DNA of 15,219 bases. Origin: Candidatus Bathyarchaeota archaeon. Lineage in GTDB: Archaea > Thermoproteota > Bathyarchaeia > Bathyarchaeales > DTEX01. The notes below the pieces were generated by a model, which was not told where the DNA came from, did no database searches, and was given only the letters and a program-made list of their open reading frames with translations. Position 1 is the stretch's first letter. Each line of letters starts with the position of its first letter. Made by a program: the position numbers and the translations under genes. Location of the stretch: assembly GCA_021158305.1 (NCBI GenBank), contig JAGGUU010000061.1, positions 1-15,219 on the forward strand. Direction: 5' to 3'. Positions 1-7,157 of the stretch are shown here, piece by piece.

Positions 1-547
1 AAGGTGAAAGCCAGAAGTTCAGAAGTAATGAGCCGTCAACTAACACGAAGTCGGGCTCCCACTTCTCCACAGCCTCCTCAGTCACATCGCATTGTATCTT
101 AAAGGCAAGAAGAGACTCTCTCTGCTCCGTTCTGAACTCATCTGCCCAGACATCTGGTTTTCCAGCCTTAAATATAGGCTCATCGATTATGCTCCATCCG
201 GCAGCTAAAAGGGCTGTGGAAGCGTAAAGAGGAATAAATGCGAATCTCAAGTCGACGCCATTATTGCCAGCGTCTGAAGCCACAACCTTAACATTAGCCG
301 CCCATTCATCGTCGCGTGTAGCTTTTTTAACTCTCACTTTATCACGTATCCTAACTAGAAGATCCTTTCGTCTCTGATTATACTCCTTAAGCTGCTGTAT
401 AATAATGTCTGTTCCCTCATCGATAAGCATATGATATAGGTCGGCGTGAAGGGTCTCGGGCTCCGGCCCAGAAAATAGAGAAAAGTAGGTTTCGCGGAAA
501 TCGGGAGGTAAACCCTCATCGACCCGTCTGTTCTTCTTCCCGCTCAA
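1..547 (-). CDS. NurA-domain nuclease, 5' part (partial)
   Basis: The frame runs off the left edge, leaving 182 N-terminal residues and no C-terminus. NurA proteins are manganese-dependent 5'-3' nucleases that work with the HerA translocase in DNA end resection. Two blocks support the call: VVASDAGNNGVDLR at about residue 84 followed by a hydrophobic stretch, which resembles the first acidic NurA motif, and DFVLVDGSLL near residue 170, the typical second DGS motif. The N-terminal 80 residues are charged and helical. The start is taken as TTG at 547 because a GGAGG site lies 7 nt upstream; the ATG and GTG a little further upstream are in frames that stop quickly. No herA, mre11 or rad50 is visible, so the partnership is inferred from the family. 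The C-terminal catalytic residues lie outside the window. Confidence 0.7.
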   Translation of the reverse strand, partial: MSGKKNRRVDEGLPPDFRETYFSLFSGPEPETLHADLYHMLIDEGTDIIIQQLKEYNQRRKDLLVRIRDKVRVKKATRDDEWAANVKVVASDAGNNGVDLRFAFIPLYASTALLAAGWSIIDEPIFKAGKPDVWADEFRTEQRESLLAFKIQCDVTEEAVEKWEPDFVLVDGSLLLNFWLSP

Positions 548-554
548 GCTTTAG

Positions 555-559
555 CCTCC
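555..559 (-). promoter_or_regulatory. Ribosome binding site fixing a TTG start
   Basis: The minus strand reads GGAGG with a 7-nt spacer to TTG at 547. This decides the non-ATG start of the NurA-domain gene. Confidence 0.6.
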
Positions 560-582
560 ACATCAAAAGATACACGAGCGGC

Positions 583-589
583 TTTAAAT
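583..589 (-). promoter_or_regulatory. TATA-like box for the NurA-domain gene
   Basis: The minus strand reads ATTTAAA. A start of transcription about 26 nt downstream would fall near 560 and leave a very short leader just containing the GGAGG site. This rests on motif and spacing only. The rest of the 548-755 spacer is AT-rich and shows no gene I can support. Confidence 0.35.
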
Positions 590-755
590 GTATGCTCCTA
601 ATAAAAAATTACTGCGTTTTAGAGATAAAGCAATACAACATTCCCTGTGATTAACCCCTAGCATAGACGGAGATAAAGGAGGTGCAAAATTTAGCTACGT
701 ATCAGACCAAAAGGGGGAAGGTAGTATCATATTGGTAGCCGATGAAGAAATATTT

Positions 756-1553
756 TTACATTTTAAAGATTATGTCCAAGGCCGCCTTACTATCCATAGC
801 CGCTTTTAATGGGTGCCCTGGATACGGAGGGAGCTCAACATTCAGGAAGCCCTTATAGCCAATCTCCCGAAGGGCTTTCATGACCTCTGACCATGGAACA
901 TCTCCTTCAAGTAAAGGTTTAAACCGCCTTTCCGATCTTAGAAAATCCTTAACATGAACGCAGATAATAAGGTCTGAAAGATGTCTGATCCACTGCTGAG
1001 GGAAGCCTAGAAAGTGTATGTTTCCAACATCGAAATACGCCTTCACGTAAGGATGGTTTATCTCCTCTATAAACCTTCGAAACTCAAGTGGACTGTAAAG
1101 AAACTGATTCCAAACATTTTCAACTCCTAGGATAACGTCGTAACTTTCAGCTGTTGAAGCAGCCTTCAAAATGCTTTCCTTTGCCAGTCTCCAGATCTCC
1201 TCGTATGGGATTTCAGGCACAGCAACCGCTGGGACTATTAAGAGAACCTTAGATCCAATATCTGAGGCGAACTCGCATCCCTTCTTTATTATCTCAACTC
1301 CCTTCTTTCTCACTTTCTCTTCAGGACTTGCAAGGTTGAACTTCCAGAATAGGCCTGTGCAGAGGCTTGGCAGCTCTAATCCAAGTGAGGAGGCTTTTTC
1401 GGCTATTTCTCTTCTTCTCTTCTTAGAAAATTTCAAGGACTTCTCGTCAAGGTTCAGCTCGACGCCCTCAAACCCTATCTTGGCTGATGCTTCTAAAACT
1501 TCATCAACTGTAAACTTGGAAGGATATATCCAGGCGTTCACACCCTTTTTCAT
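756..1553 (-). CDS. Sugar phosphate isomerase/epimerase, TIM barrel
   Basis: This belongs to the xylose isomerase-like / AP endonuclease 2 superfamily, whose members isomerise or epimerise sugars and sugar derivatives with a divalent metal. The four expected metal ligands are visible, counted from the chosen start: Glu145 in GVENVW, Asp175 in YFDVGN, His200 in CVHVKDF and Glu240 in NVELP. The length, 265 residues, is normal for the family. I chose ATG at 1553 (MKKGVNAWIYPSK) because it gives the usual N-terminus and a GGGG sequence lies about 9 nt upstream. An in-frame TTG at 1574 overlaps the stop of the upstream oxidoreductase as TTGA and would add 7 residues. The coupling to that oxidoreductase suggests one shared pathway, as is common for inositol, keto-sugar and related catabolism. 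The substrate cannot be read from the sequence. Confidence 0.85.
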   Translation of the reverse strand: MKKGVNAWIYPSKFTVDEVLEASAKIGFEGVELNLDEKSLKFSKKRRREIAEKASSLGLELPSLCTGLFWKFNLASPEEKVRKKGVEIIKKGCEFASDIGSKVLLIVPAVAVPEIPYEEIWRLAKESILKAASTAESYDVILGVENVWNQFLYSPLEFRRFIEEINHPYVKAYFDVGNIHFLGFPQQWIRHLSDLIICVHVKDFLRSERRFKPLLEGDVPWSEVMKALREIGYKGFLNVELPPYPGHPLKAAMDSKAALDIIFKM

Positions 1554-1570
1554 TAGCATATGCCCCGCTT

Positions 1571-2560
1571 TCAAGTTAACGGTAGCTTAACTGGCTTTCC
1601 GGTTTCCATTGACTTCCTAGCCGCCAATGTGAACTCTAAAGTTTTAGCTCCATCCCTTATAGGCGTTCTCGTTTCTTCATCATTAAGAACTGCTCGAATC
1701 AGATCTTTCGCCTCTAAGAGATAAACATCCCTATCCTCCCACTCTCTAACTACTCTTTTTCTCCTAGTTGAGTAAAGATTTAACGTGTTTCCGTTTTCAG
1801 CGTGCATCGTATACTCTTCAGTCGCTATAATCCATTTAAACCACCACTGAGAGTTAGCCCCCCAAGTCGTCGACGAAATCGATCCTATCGCTCCGGATTT
1901 AAACCGGAAAGTTGTGCTACTTACATCCTCAATCGTCAAATCGGGGATATCGGTCCAGAATATTCTATTCATATGTCCATATACCACATCAACTTCGCCG
2001 CAGAAGTAACGCAATGCATCATAAAGATGAGTGGACTGCTCAACTACTTGGCCGCCGCTCTTGTTCTTATCTCTCCACCATGATCCTCCCAAAAAGTGGC
2101 ACCAGTACCATCCTATAGCTAAACCGATCTTGCCAGCTTCGCCGCTTTCTATGAGCTCTTTCGCTTTTTCAGCGGCATATCCGAATCTCATGCAGTATCC
2201 AACTTGGCTCTTGACGCCGCTTCTTTCAACCGCCTTTACCATGCTCCACGCTTGATTCATGCTTAACGCTATGGGCTTCTCGATGAAGATATGTATCCCC
2301 TTCTCAGCTGAGATCATAACTTCATCTGAATGTGCGAATGGAGGTATGCAGATATAAACTATGTCGAGATCCTCTTTGTTAAGCATATCATGCCAATCAG
2401 TATAAGCCCTTCCACCGTATCTTTCAGAAAATAATTCCGCCTTTCCCTTAACTATATCAGCAAATGCAACTATGCTAACTTCATTGATAGATCTCAACCT
2501 TTTAACATGAACTCTCGCAATTTCTCCACAACCGATCACGCCGACCTTCAGCTTCTTCAT
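1571..2560 (-). CDS. Gfo/Idh/MocA family oxidoreductase
   Basis: This is an NAD(P)-dependent dehydrogenase of the glucose-fructose oxidoreductase / inositol dehydrogenase family, 329 residues, cytoplasmic. The N-terminal Rossmann fold shows the dinucleotide motif GVIGCGEIA at residues 7-15. The family EKP motif is at 94-96, with the lysine used in catalysis. The C-terminal substrate domain carries GGQVVEQSTHLYD at 169-181, matching the usual Asp/His active-site pair (His178, Asp181). The start is ATG at 2560 with GGTG about 8 nt upstream. It is the first gene of an operon with the TIM-barrel isomerase, and the two overlap or abut. It is divergent from purA across about 154 bp. The family oxidises many sugars, inositols and amino sugars, so the substrate is unknown. 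Confidence 0.92.
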   Translation of the reverse strand: MKKLKVGVIGCGEIARVHVKRLRSINEVSIVAFADIVKGKAELFSERYGGRAYTDWHDMLNKEDLDIVYICIPPFAHSDEVMISAEKGIHIFIEKPIALSMNQAWSMVKAVERSGVKSQVGYCMRFGYAAEKAKELIESGEAGKIGLAIGWYWCHFLGGSWWRDKNKSGGQVVEQSTHLYDALRYFCGEVDVVYGHMNRIFWTDIPDLTIEDVSSTTFRFKSGAIGSISSTTWGANSQWWFKWIIATEEYTMHAENGNTLNLYSTRRKRVVREWEDRDVYLLEAKDLIRAVLNDEETRTPIRDGAKTLEFTLAARKSMETGKPVKLPLT

Positions 2561-2606
2561 TCAGAACACCACTTTTAAGCTATCGAGGAAATAAGCAACA
2601 AATACG

Positions 2607-2618
2607 TTTTTAATAATT
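2607..2618 (-). promoter_or_regulatory. TATA-like box for the oxidoreductase operon
   Basis: The minus strand reads AAAATTATTAAAAACG around this position, about 50 nt upstream of the ATG at 2560, giving a leader of roughly 25 nt with the GGTG site. It is a candidate from motif and spacing only. Confidence 0.35.
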
Positions 2619-2672
2619 TTCCCTCAGCAGAATCAATCGTTACTTTTCATACCGAAGAAGGTATTAAAGACT

Positions 2673-2682
2673 TTTATTTAAA
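2673..2682 (+). promoter_or_regulatory. TATA-like box for purA
   Basis: The plus strand reads TTTATTTAAA. A start about 26 nt downstream would fall near 2703, giving a leader of about 12 nt before ATG 2715. It would also allow leaderless use of GTG 2703. Confidence 0.4.
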
Positions 2683-2700
2683 ATGGATTACTAAAATCCT

Positions 2701-2706
2701 AGGTGA
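2701..2706 (+). promoter_or_regulatory. Ribosome binding site deciding the purA start
   Basis: AGGTGA ends 8 nt before ATG 2715. An in-frame GTG lies inside it at 2703 and would add four residues, but the N-terminal numbering of the protein fits ATG 2715. Confidence 0.5.
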
Positions 2707-2714
2707 ATCTCTCC

Positions 2715-4010
2715 ATGCCGGGAATAGTTATCGTAGGTACACAATGGGGCGATGAGGCTAAGGGTAAAGTTACCGATTTCTTGGCAAAGGATGCAGACTG
2801 TGTTGTTAGATATAATGGAGGTGCAAATGCTGGTCATACAGTCGTTGTCGACGGGAAGACCTACAAGTTCCACCTGATTCCTTCCGGCGTTCTACGAGGT
2901 AAGAAGGTTTATATCGGAAACGGCGTCGTCGTGGATCCTAACATTCTGGTCGATGAGCTTGAGAGTCTGAAACGTGAAGGATTTAATCCGAATCTACGAA
3001 TAAGTGATAGAGCTCATGTCGTCTTTAATTTTCATAAAATAGAAGATGGTCTACAAGAGAGGTTGAAGGGTAATCTTCGCGCGGGCACAACAAAGAGAGG
3101 TATAGGACCAGCATATTCGGATAAGACTGCAAGATTCGGGATACGAATAGCCGATCTTCTAAATAAAGAGATTCTCAAATCGAAGCTAGATCTTCTAGTC
3201 GGATTCAAACAGAAGATTATCCGCCAAGTATATGGTGAGAATATCAAACTCGACATGAATGAAATATTTGAAAAGGCTTTACGATTCGGCCAGTATATCT
3301 CGGATCTCGTATGTGATGTCTCAGCGGAGATAAATGATGCGTTAGACAGGGGGGAAACCGTGATATTCGAGGGGGCTCAAGGGACGCTTCTAGATATAGA
3401 CCATGGCCTATACCCCTATGGCACATCATCAAGCACCGTTGCTGGCGGAGCATGCATTGGAGTCGGTGTAGGTCCAAAAAGAATTGATAAGGTCATAGGA
3501 GTCATGAAGGCTTACATATCACGCGTTGGAACAGGACCCGTTCCAACAGAGCTGAAAGACAAAATAGGCGATAAGATCAGAGGGGTTGGGAAGGAATACG
3601 GAACGACGACGGGTAGGCCTAGAAGGGTCGGTTGGCTAGATCTTGTTCCGGTGAAATACTCCATCCGCCTAAACTCTATAGATGAACTCATAGTGACGAA
3701 ACTCGACGTTCTAAGCGGCATAAATCCTCTCAAAATCTGCATTAAATACAAATGCGAAGGTAGAACGATCGATACAGTGCCAGCAGATATACGTCTATTC
3801 GAGAAATGCGAACCGGTTTACGAAGAGCTCGAAGGCTGGCCAGCTGATGTGGATTGGAGAAGAATAGTTAAGGAAGGATATGATGCTTTGCCGAAGCAGG
3901 CTAAGGAGTATCTTCAAATGATAGAGGAACACTTGAAGGTGCCGATAAACATAATATCTGTCGGTCCCGACAGAAGAGAAACTATAGTCCGCGAGAATCC
4001 CGGGGATTAA
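2715..4010 (+). CDS. purA: Adenylosuccinate synthetase
   Basis: PurA joins IMP and aspartate using GTP to make adenylosuccinate, the first committed step to AMP. The 431-residue length matches full-length enzymes. With the start at ATG 2715 the catalytic residues fall at the Escherichia coli numbers: Asp13 in the GDE loop and His41 in NAGHT. Other signatures are GTTKRGIGPAYSDKTAR for IMP binding, FEGAQGTLLDIDHG, SRVGTGPVPTE, GTTTGRPRRVGWLD and TKLDVLSG. The phosphate loop reads GDEAKGK where most enzymes have GDEGKGK, so Ala15 replaces Gly15. The gene has its own TATA-like box and AGGTGA site and is divergent from the sugar operon. No other purine gene is next to it. The nearby AIR-synthase-related protein at 10707-11729 is a HypE-like paralogue and not PurM. 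Confidence 0.98.
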   Translation: MPGIVIVGTQWGDEAKGKVTDFLAKDADCVVRYNGGANAGHTVVVDGKTYKFHLIPSGVLRGKKVYIGNGVVVDPNILVDELESLKREGFNPNLRISDRAHVVFNFHKIEDGLQERLKGNLRAGTTKRGIGPAYSDKTARFGIRIADLLNKEILKSKLDLLVGFKQKIIRQVYGENIKLDMNEIFEKALRFGQYISDLVCDVSAEINDALDRGETVIFEGAQGTLLDIDHGLYPYGTSSSTVAGGACIGVGVGPKRIDKVIGVMKAYISRVGTGPVPTELKDKIGDKIRGVGKEYGTTTGRPRRVGWLDLVPVKYSIRLNSIDELIVTKLDVLSGINPLKICIKYKCEGRTIDTVPADIRLFEKCEPVYEELEGWPADVDWRRIVKEGYDALPKQAKEYLQMIEEHLKVPINIISVGPDRRETIVRENPGD

Positions 4011-4052
4011 TAAGGCTTGAGTATCATGGACAATGCGGCGGTTCTAAAAAAC

Positions 4053-4060
4053 TTATATTT
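4053..4060 (+). promoter_or_regulatory. TATA-like box for the surface protein gene
   Basis: TTATATTT lies about 46 nt upstream of ATG 4099 and predicts transcription from near 4082. Candidate only. Confidence 0.35.
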
Positions 4061-4098
4061 TACAGCTTGCTCATTCATTAAAAAGAGATGCGAATGTC

Positions 4099-5673
4099 AT
4101 GTTTAGGATAAAAGGTTTCACTTATCATTCCCTAAGCAGCCTTTGCATCTTTATGCTAATCCTTCTAGTGACTTGTTCCCAACTAGTATGTTCTGAATCC
4201 GCTAAGGTGAAGTTAAGAGGGACGATGAAGTGTACTCTTCCATGGAAAGTGACTCTTCCTAACTCAACGGTCTCTTACGAGATAAGTATATGGAATCCCA
4301 GCTACTTATACGACGTATTAAAGCTTGACGTTAAGGATCCAGGGCTTCCTGAGGGATGGAAAGCTTATTTTTACTATCAGAACGATAAGATCCGGAAGAT
4401 TGGAGTTGAGAAAAGGGCGATCGTAACCATAAAACTCGTCGTTAACGTTCCTGAAAACGCTACCCCAGGAGATTACGAGTTCAATGTACATGCGGAAGGT
4501 GAATATTCAAAATCTGAGATTACCCTGTATTTAACGGTGGAGCAGCCTCCCCCGACAAAATATGAAGTTGATTTATATTCTCCGCATGAGTGGCAGGAAG
4601 TCTATCCCGGAAATAGCTTAACTTTCGAGTTATACCTTAAGAACGAATGTCCAGTTCGAGATAACTATTTGATATATATTGAAAATCCGGACTTGCCAAC
4701 AAATTGGACAGCTTCTTTCTTTGTCGGAGATAAGGAAGTTAAGTCGCTGACCGTGCTTCCAGAAGAAAATGTGAAGATTAAAATGGTCGTTAGCGTTCCT
4801 GAAAACGCTACTCCCGGAGAGTATAGATTCAGAGTGCATGCTGATGGAAATTATGCATGTGCGACCCAAGCCTTGGTAGTGACAGTCAAGAGGATGGAGA
4901 GAAAAATCAGCCTCTTCTGCCCCTACCCATCCGAGTCTATAGAGGCTGGTCAAAGCGCGAGATATTCAATTCGCGTAAGTAATGAGGGTGGACGAAGAGA
5001 AGAAGTTCTCCTAGAGGCGGTTAAATCAGAAGAAGTTCTCGGGTGGGATATAACTCTTTCAGAGACTCAATTATCTCTCGCTCCTGGTGAATCCAAGTGG
5101 GTTAGGCTTGAAGCAAAACCTCCAGAGGTAATCGAGGAGAAGGAATATAGAATTGTTGTTAACGGATCTACGGCTGATGGAATCCTAACATCAACACTTG
5201 AACTAACCACTAAGGTTCTGGCAAGGTATTCACTGGAGGTCACCGGGGTTCAGCCGATTTTTCCTCACGTATACGCTGGTGATAAGATCGACATAGTGGT
5301 CACGGTCAGAAATATGGGTGAATCGACGCTTAGGGAAATAAAGCTAGATGTGAACTCCACAGCTATACCTAACGTATTAGTCACGCCTGTCGATATTCTC
5401 TCTCTAGGACCAAAGGCCTCAGCAACGTTCACTATACGAGTATCTCCAGACCCAAATCTAACGCCTGGAGATTATCAATTAACTATTCAAGCTGAAAGTA
5501 GAGAGGCTAAAAGTAGTGTTAGAACGATTATAGTCTCTGTCTCTTCTCCGATTCCCTGGTTCTGGATAAGCATCTGTTTAACAGCCATAGCGACGGCGCT
5601 TGTGGTAATCGTGGTACAGAGAATGCTTTCTAAACGTGGAGTTAAAATATCCCTTAGAAAACGTAGTGTCTGA
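4099..5673 (+). CDS. Secreted, membrane-anchored NEW3/CARDB-like protein
   Basis: The 524-residue protein has a hydrophobic N-terminal signal (about 12-34), four beta-sandwich domains and a C-terminal membrane segment (about 484-507) followed by a basic tail rich in Lys and Arg. The bulk should therefore face outside with a short cytoplasmic tail. Domains 1 and 2 are clear tandem copies with a period of 116 residues: VPENATPGDYEF at 117-128 and VPENATPGEYRF at 233-244. Domain 3 (about 270-372) and domain 4 (about 375-483, with LTPGDY) are more diverged. The fold resembles the NPCBM-associated NEW3 and CARDB domains of archaeal uncharacterised membrane proteins (COG1470-like). Several N-glycosylation sequons are present (NST, NAT, NWT, NGS). 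There is no catalytic signature, and a structural or adhesive role is inferred. It is convergent with the PIN gene. Confidence 0.75.
   Translation: MFRIKGFTYHSLSSLCIFMLILLVTCSQLVCSESAKVKLRGTMKCTLPWKVTLPNSTVSYEISIWNPSYLYDVLKLDVKDPGLPEGWKAYFYYQNDKIRKIGVEKRAIVTIKLVVNVPENATPGDYEFNVHAEGEYSKSEITLYLTVEQPPPTKYEVDLYSPHEWQEVYPGNSLTFELYLKNECPVRDNYLIYIENPDLPTNWTASFFVGDKEVKSLTVLPEENVKIKMVVSVPENATPGEYRFRVHADGNYACATQALVVTVKRMERKISLFCPYPSESIEAGQSARYSIRVSNEGGRREEVLLEAVKSEEVLGWDITLSETQLSLAPGESKWVRLEAKPPEVIEEKEYRIVVNGSTADGILTSTLELTTKVLARYSLEVTGVQPIFPHVYAGDKIDIVVTVRNMGESTLREIKLDVNSTAIPNVLVTPVDILSLGPKASATFTIRVSPDPNLTPGDYQLTIQAESREAKSSVRTIIVSVSSPIPWFWISICLTAIATALVVIVVQRMLSKRGVKISLRKRSV
4441..4821 (+). repeat. Internal domain duplication, 348-bp period
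   Basis: The segment from 4441 recurs from 4789. Over the first 33 bases the copies match at 29 positions, mostly differing at third codon positions, and both encode a V-VPENATPG core. This indicates duplication of one beta domain inside the surface-protein gene, with the core kept similar by selection or conversion. Confidence 0.6.
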
Positions 5674-5678
5674 TCTGG

Positions 5679-5715
5679 TATTCAGCATAATTATGTCTAC
5701 AAATTATGCTGAATA
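5679..5715. repeat. Perfect 14-bp inverted repeat between convergent genes
   Basis: Arms TATTCAGCATAATT (5679-5692) and its exact complement (5702-5715) flank a 9-nt loop. The hairpin begins 6 bp after the stop of the surface-protein gene. Its right arm covers the last codons (Tyr-Ile-Gln-His-Asn-Leu) of the PIN gene coming the other way. It could end or stabilise both transcripts. No T-run follows on either strand, so it is not a classic intrinsic terminator. Confidence 0.6.
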
Positions 5716-6101
5716 TATCCCTCAACCACAAGCTTCGATTTTTCTCTCAAGTATATGATTGGTAGTCCTAGTTTTCTGAGTCTTCTCCTTAATTCGGCGT
5801 CATTCGTCGCAACAGGTAGTCTTAGCTGGCTTGCAACTCTCAGGATCACATCATCGTATTTCTCGGATGCTTCCTTTTTCACTTCAAGAACTTCGCATTT
5901 CTCCGCTAGTTTCAGAGCTGCAGAGAATTCCATAAATCTCTTACCGTGGCTCTTCTTCATTTTTTTCCTCATTTCCTCCAGAGTTGTAGATAATACTACA
6001 GGCTTGGCTCTTCCGAGAAGGTTGTTAAGTTCCTCAAATATGTCGATTCTAAACTGGAATGGAACAAAAAAGAAGTTTGAGTCTAAAATAACCTTAACCA
6101 T
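5697..6101 (-). CDS. Fcf1/Utp24-like PIN-domain ribonuclease
   Basis: This is a 134-residue single PIN domain. Acidic residues expected at the metal centre are visible: Asp7 in ILDSNF, Glu42/Glu43 in TTLEEM, Asp83/Asp84 in KYDD and Asp101 in VATNDAELRRRLR. The last motif followed by LGLPIIYLR is characteristic of archaeal homologues of Fcf1/Utp24, the eukaryotic endonuclease that cleaves pre-rRNA. A role in rRNA processing or RNA turnover is therefore inferred. It is the last gene of a probable operon with pdxA, 16 nt downstream of the pdxA stop. A GAGGAG site lies 10-15 nt before its ATG. There is no antitoxin-like partner, which argues against a VapBC toxin. Its 3' end lies inside a perfect inverted repeat. 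Confidence 0.85.
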   Translation of the reverse strand: MVKVILDSNFFFVPFQFRIDIFEELNNLLGRAKPVVLSTTLEEMRKKMKKSHGKRFMEFSAALKLAEKCEVLEVKKEASEKYDDVILRVASQLRLPVATNDAELRRRLRKLGLPIIYLREKSKLVVEGYIQHNL

Positions 6102-6117
6102 TGCTGAATTCTCTCCT

Positions 6118-7128
6118 CTAGTAGGACTGAAGTCTGCTGTGCAAGTATGCGGCTAGCTCTATTGCTTTCTCCAAGCTTTTGGAATTTGCTATTCCTTTAC
6201 CGACTATATCATACGCTGTTCCATGATCTACTGATGTCCTTATAAAGGGAAGACCGAGCGTGACGCTGACCGTTCCATAGAAATCAACAGTCTTAGCAGC
6301 TATGTGTCCTTGATCATGATATAGGCTGAGGATAGCGTCGTATCTTCCCTCGAAAGCTTGATGGAAGACTGAATCCGCCGGAACGGGACCCACGACTCTG
6401 AAGCCTCTAGACTTAAGCTCTTCAACCGCTGGAATAATCTCCTTCTCCTCCTCATTGCCGATTAATCCTCCGTCGCTTGCATGGGGATTTAACGACGCAA
6501 CGGCGATGAGAGGATCTTCGAAGCCTATGCGTCGCATCTCGGAGACTATTCGGGTCACAGCCTCAACTATCCGTTTCTTCTTAACGGCTCTTATGGCCTC
6601 GGCTAATGGAATATGCCTAGTTAAAAAGAAGATCTTAACTCCCCGAACCCAGAACATAACCAAAGGATCTTTCACTCCACATAGTGCTCCAAGCATCTCT
6701 GTATGTCCAATATGCTGGCTTCCAGCCATTCTTATGGCTTGCTTGTTAATGGGACAAGTAGCCACGGCATCTATATGCCCGTGTAAGGCAAGGCTGACGG
6801 CTCTCTTAATATACTCTATTGAAGCCTTTCCGCCCTGCACTGAAGCTTTTCCAAATTCAAAGGAGGATAAATCAATATTCTCTAGATCTATGACGTCTAC
6901 CGCTCCGGCTTTACAACAAGCCTCACTTATAGAATGAATTCGGCATATTGATACTTCTAGATCTAATTTTTTTGCTGTTCTCTCAAGAATCCTCAAGTCG
7001 CCTATTACGATGGGCTTACAAAATTCGAAGGTTTCAGGTTTCAAGAGAGCCTTAAGTGTTATCTCAGGTCCTATTCCCGCTGGGTCACCCATAGTGATGC
7101 CTATAACTGGCTTCTTACCGTTCGTCAT
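6118..7128 (-). CDS. pdxA: PdxA-family 4-phosphate dehydrogenase
   Basis: PdxA oxidises 4-phosphohydroxy-L-threonine with NAD in bacterial vitamin B6 synthesis. PdxA2 relatives instead act on threonate or erythronate 4-phosphate. The 336-residue protein has the full set of landmarks: GITMGDPAGIGPE at the N-terminus, GHTEML (His142), and the three metal-binding histidines at His172 (TRHIPL), His216 (SLNPHASDGG) and His271 (YHDQGH), spaced almost as in the E. coli enzyme (166, 211, 266). TSVDHGTAYDI is also present. Start ATG 7128 has GGTGA upstream and lies 29 nt after the thrB stop. Most archaea make B6 with PdxS/PdxT, so the true substrate is open. The gene beside it is a homoserine kinase, not the DUF1537 kinase usual next to PdxA2. 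Confidence 0.92.
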   Translation of the reverse strand: MTNGKKPVIGITMGDPAGIGPEITLKALLKPETFEFCKPIVIGDLRILERTAKKLDLEVSICRIHSISEACCKAGAVDVIDLENIDLSSFEFGKASVQGGKASIEYIKRAVSLALHGHIDAVATCPINKQAIRMAGSQHIGHTEMLGALCGVKDPLVMFWVRGVKIFFLTRHIPLAEAIRAVKKKRIVEAVTRIVSEMRRIGFEDPLIAVASLNPHASDGGLIGNEEEKEIIPAVEELKSRGFRVVGPVPADSVFHQAFEGRYDAILSLYHDQGHIAAKTVDFYGTVSVTLGLPFIRTSVDHGTAYDIVGKGIANSKSLEKAIELAAYLHSRLQSY

Positions 7129-7157
7129 TCCCAGTCACCATGCATGCTGAAGGTTCT

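Noticed and set aside
653..810. A plus-strand frame of about 50 codons reading GGAKFSYVSDQKGEG onwards
   Set aside because: It has no usable start codon, overlaps the end of the isomerase gene on the other strand, and matches no protein I recognise. It could be a gene remnant but nothing proves it.
5697..6101. VapC toxin of a toxin-antitoxin pair
   Set aside because: No small antitoxin gene lies next to it, and the ATNDAELRRRLR plus YLR pattern fits the Fcf1-like family.
6455..6937. Long open frame opposite pdxA
   Set aside because: The pdxA frame carries all metal-binding motifs; the opposite frame is a shadow.
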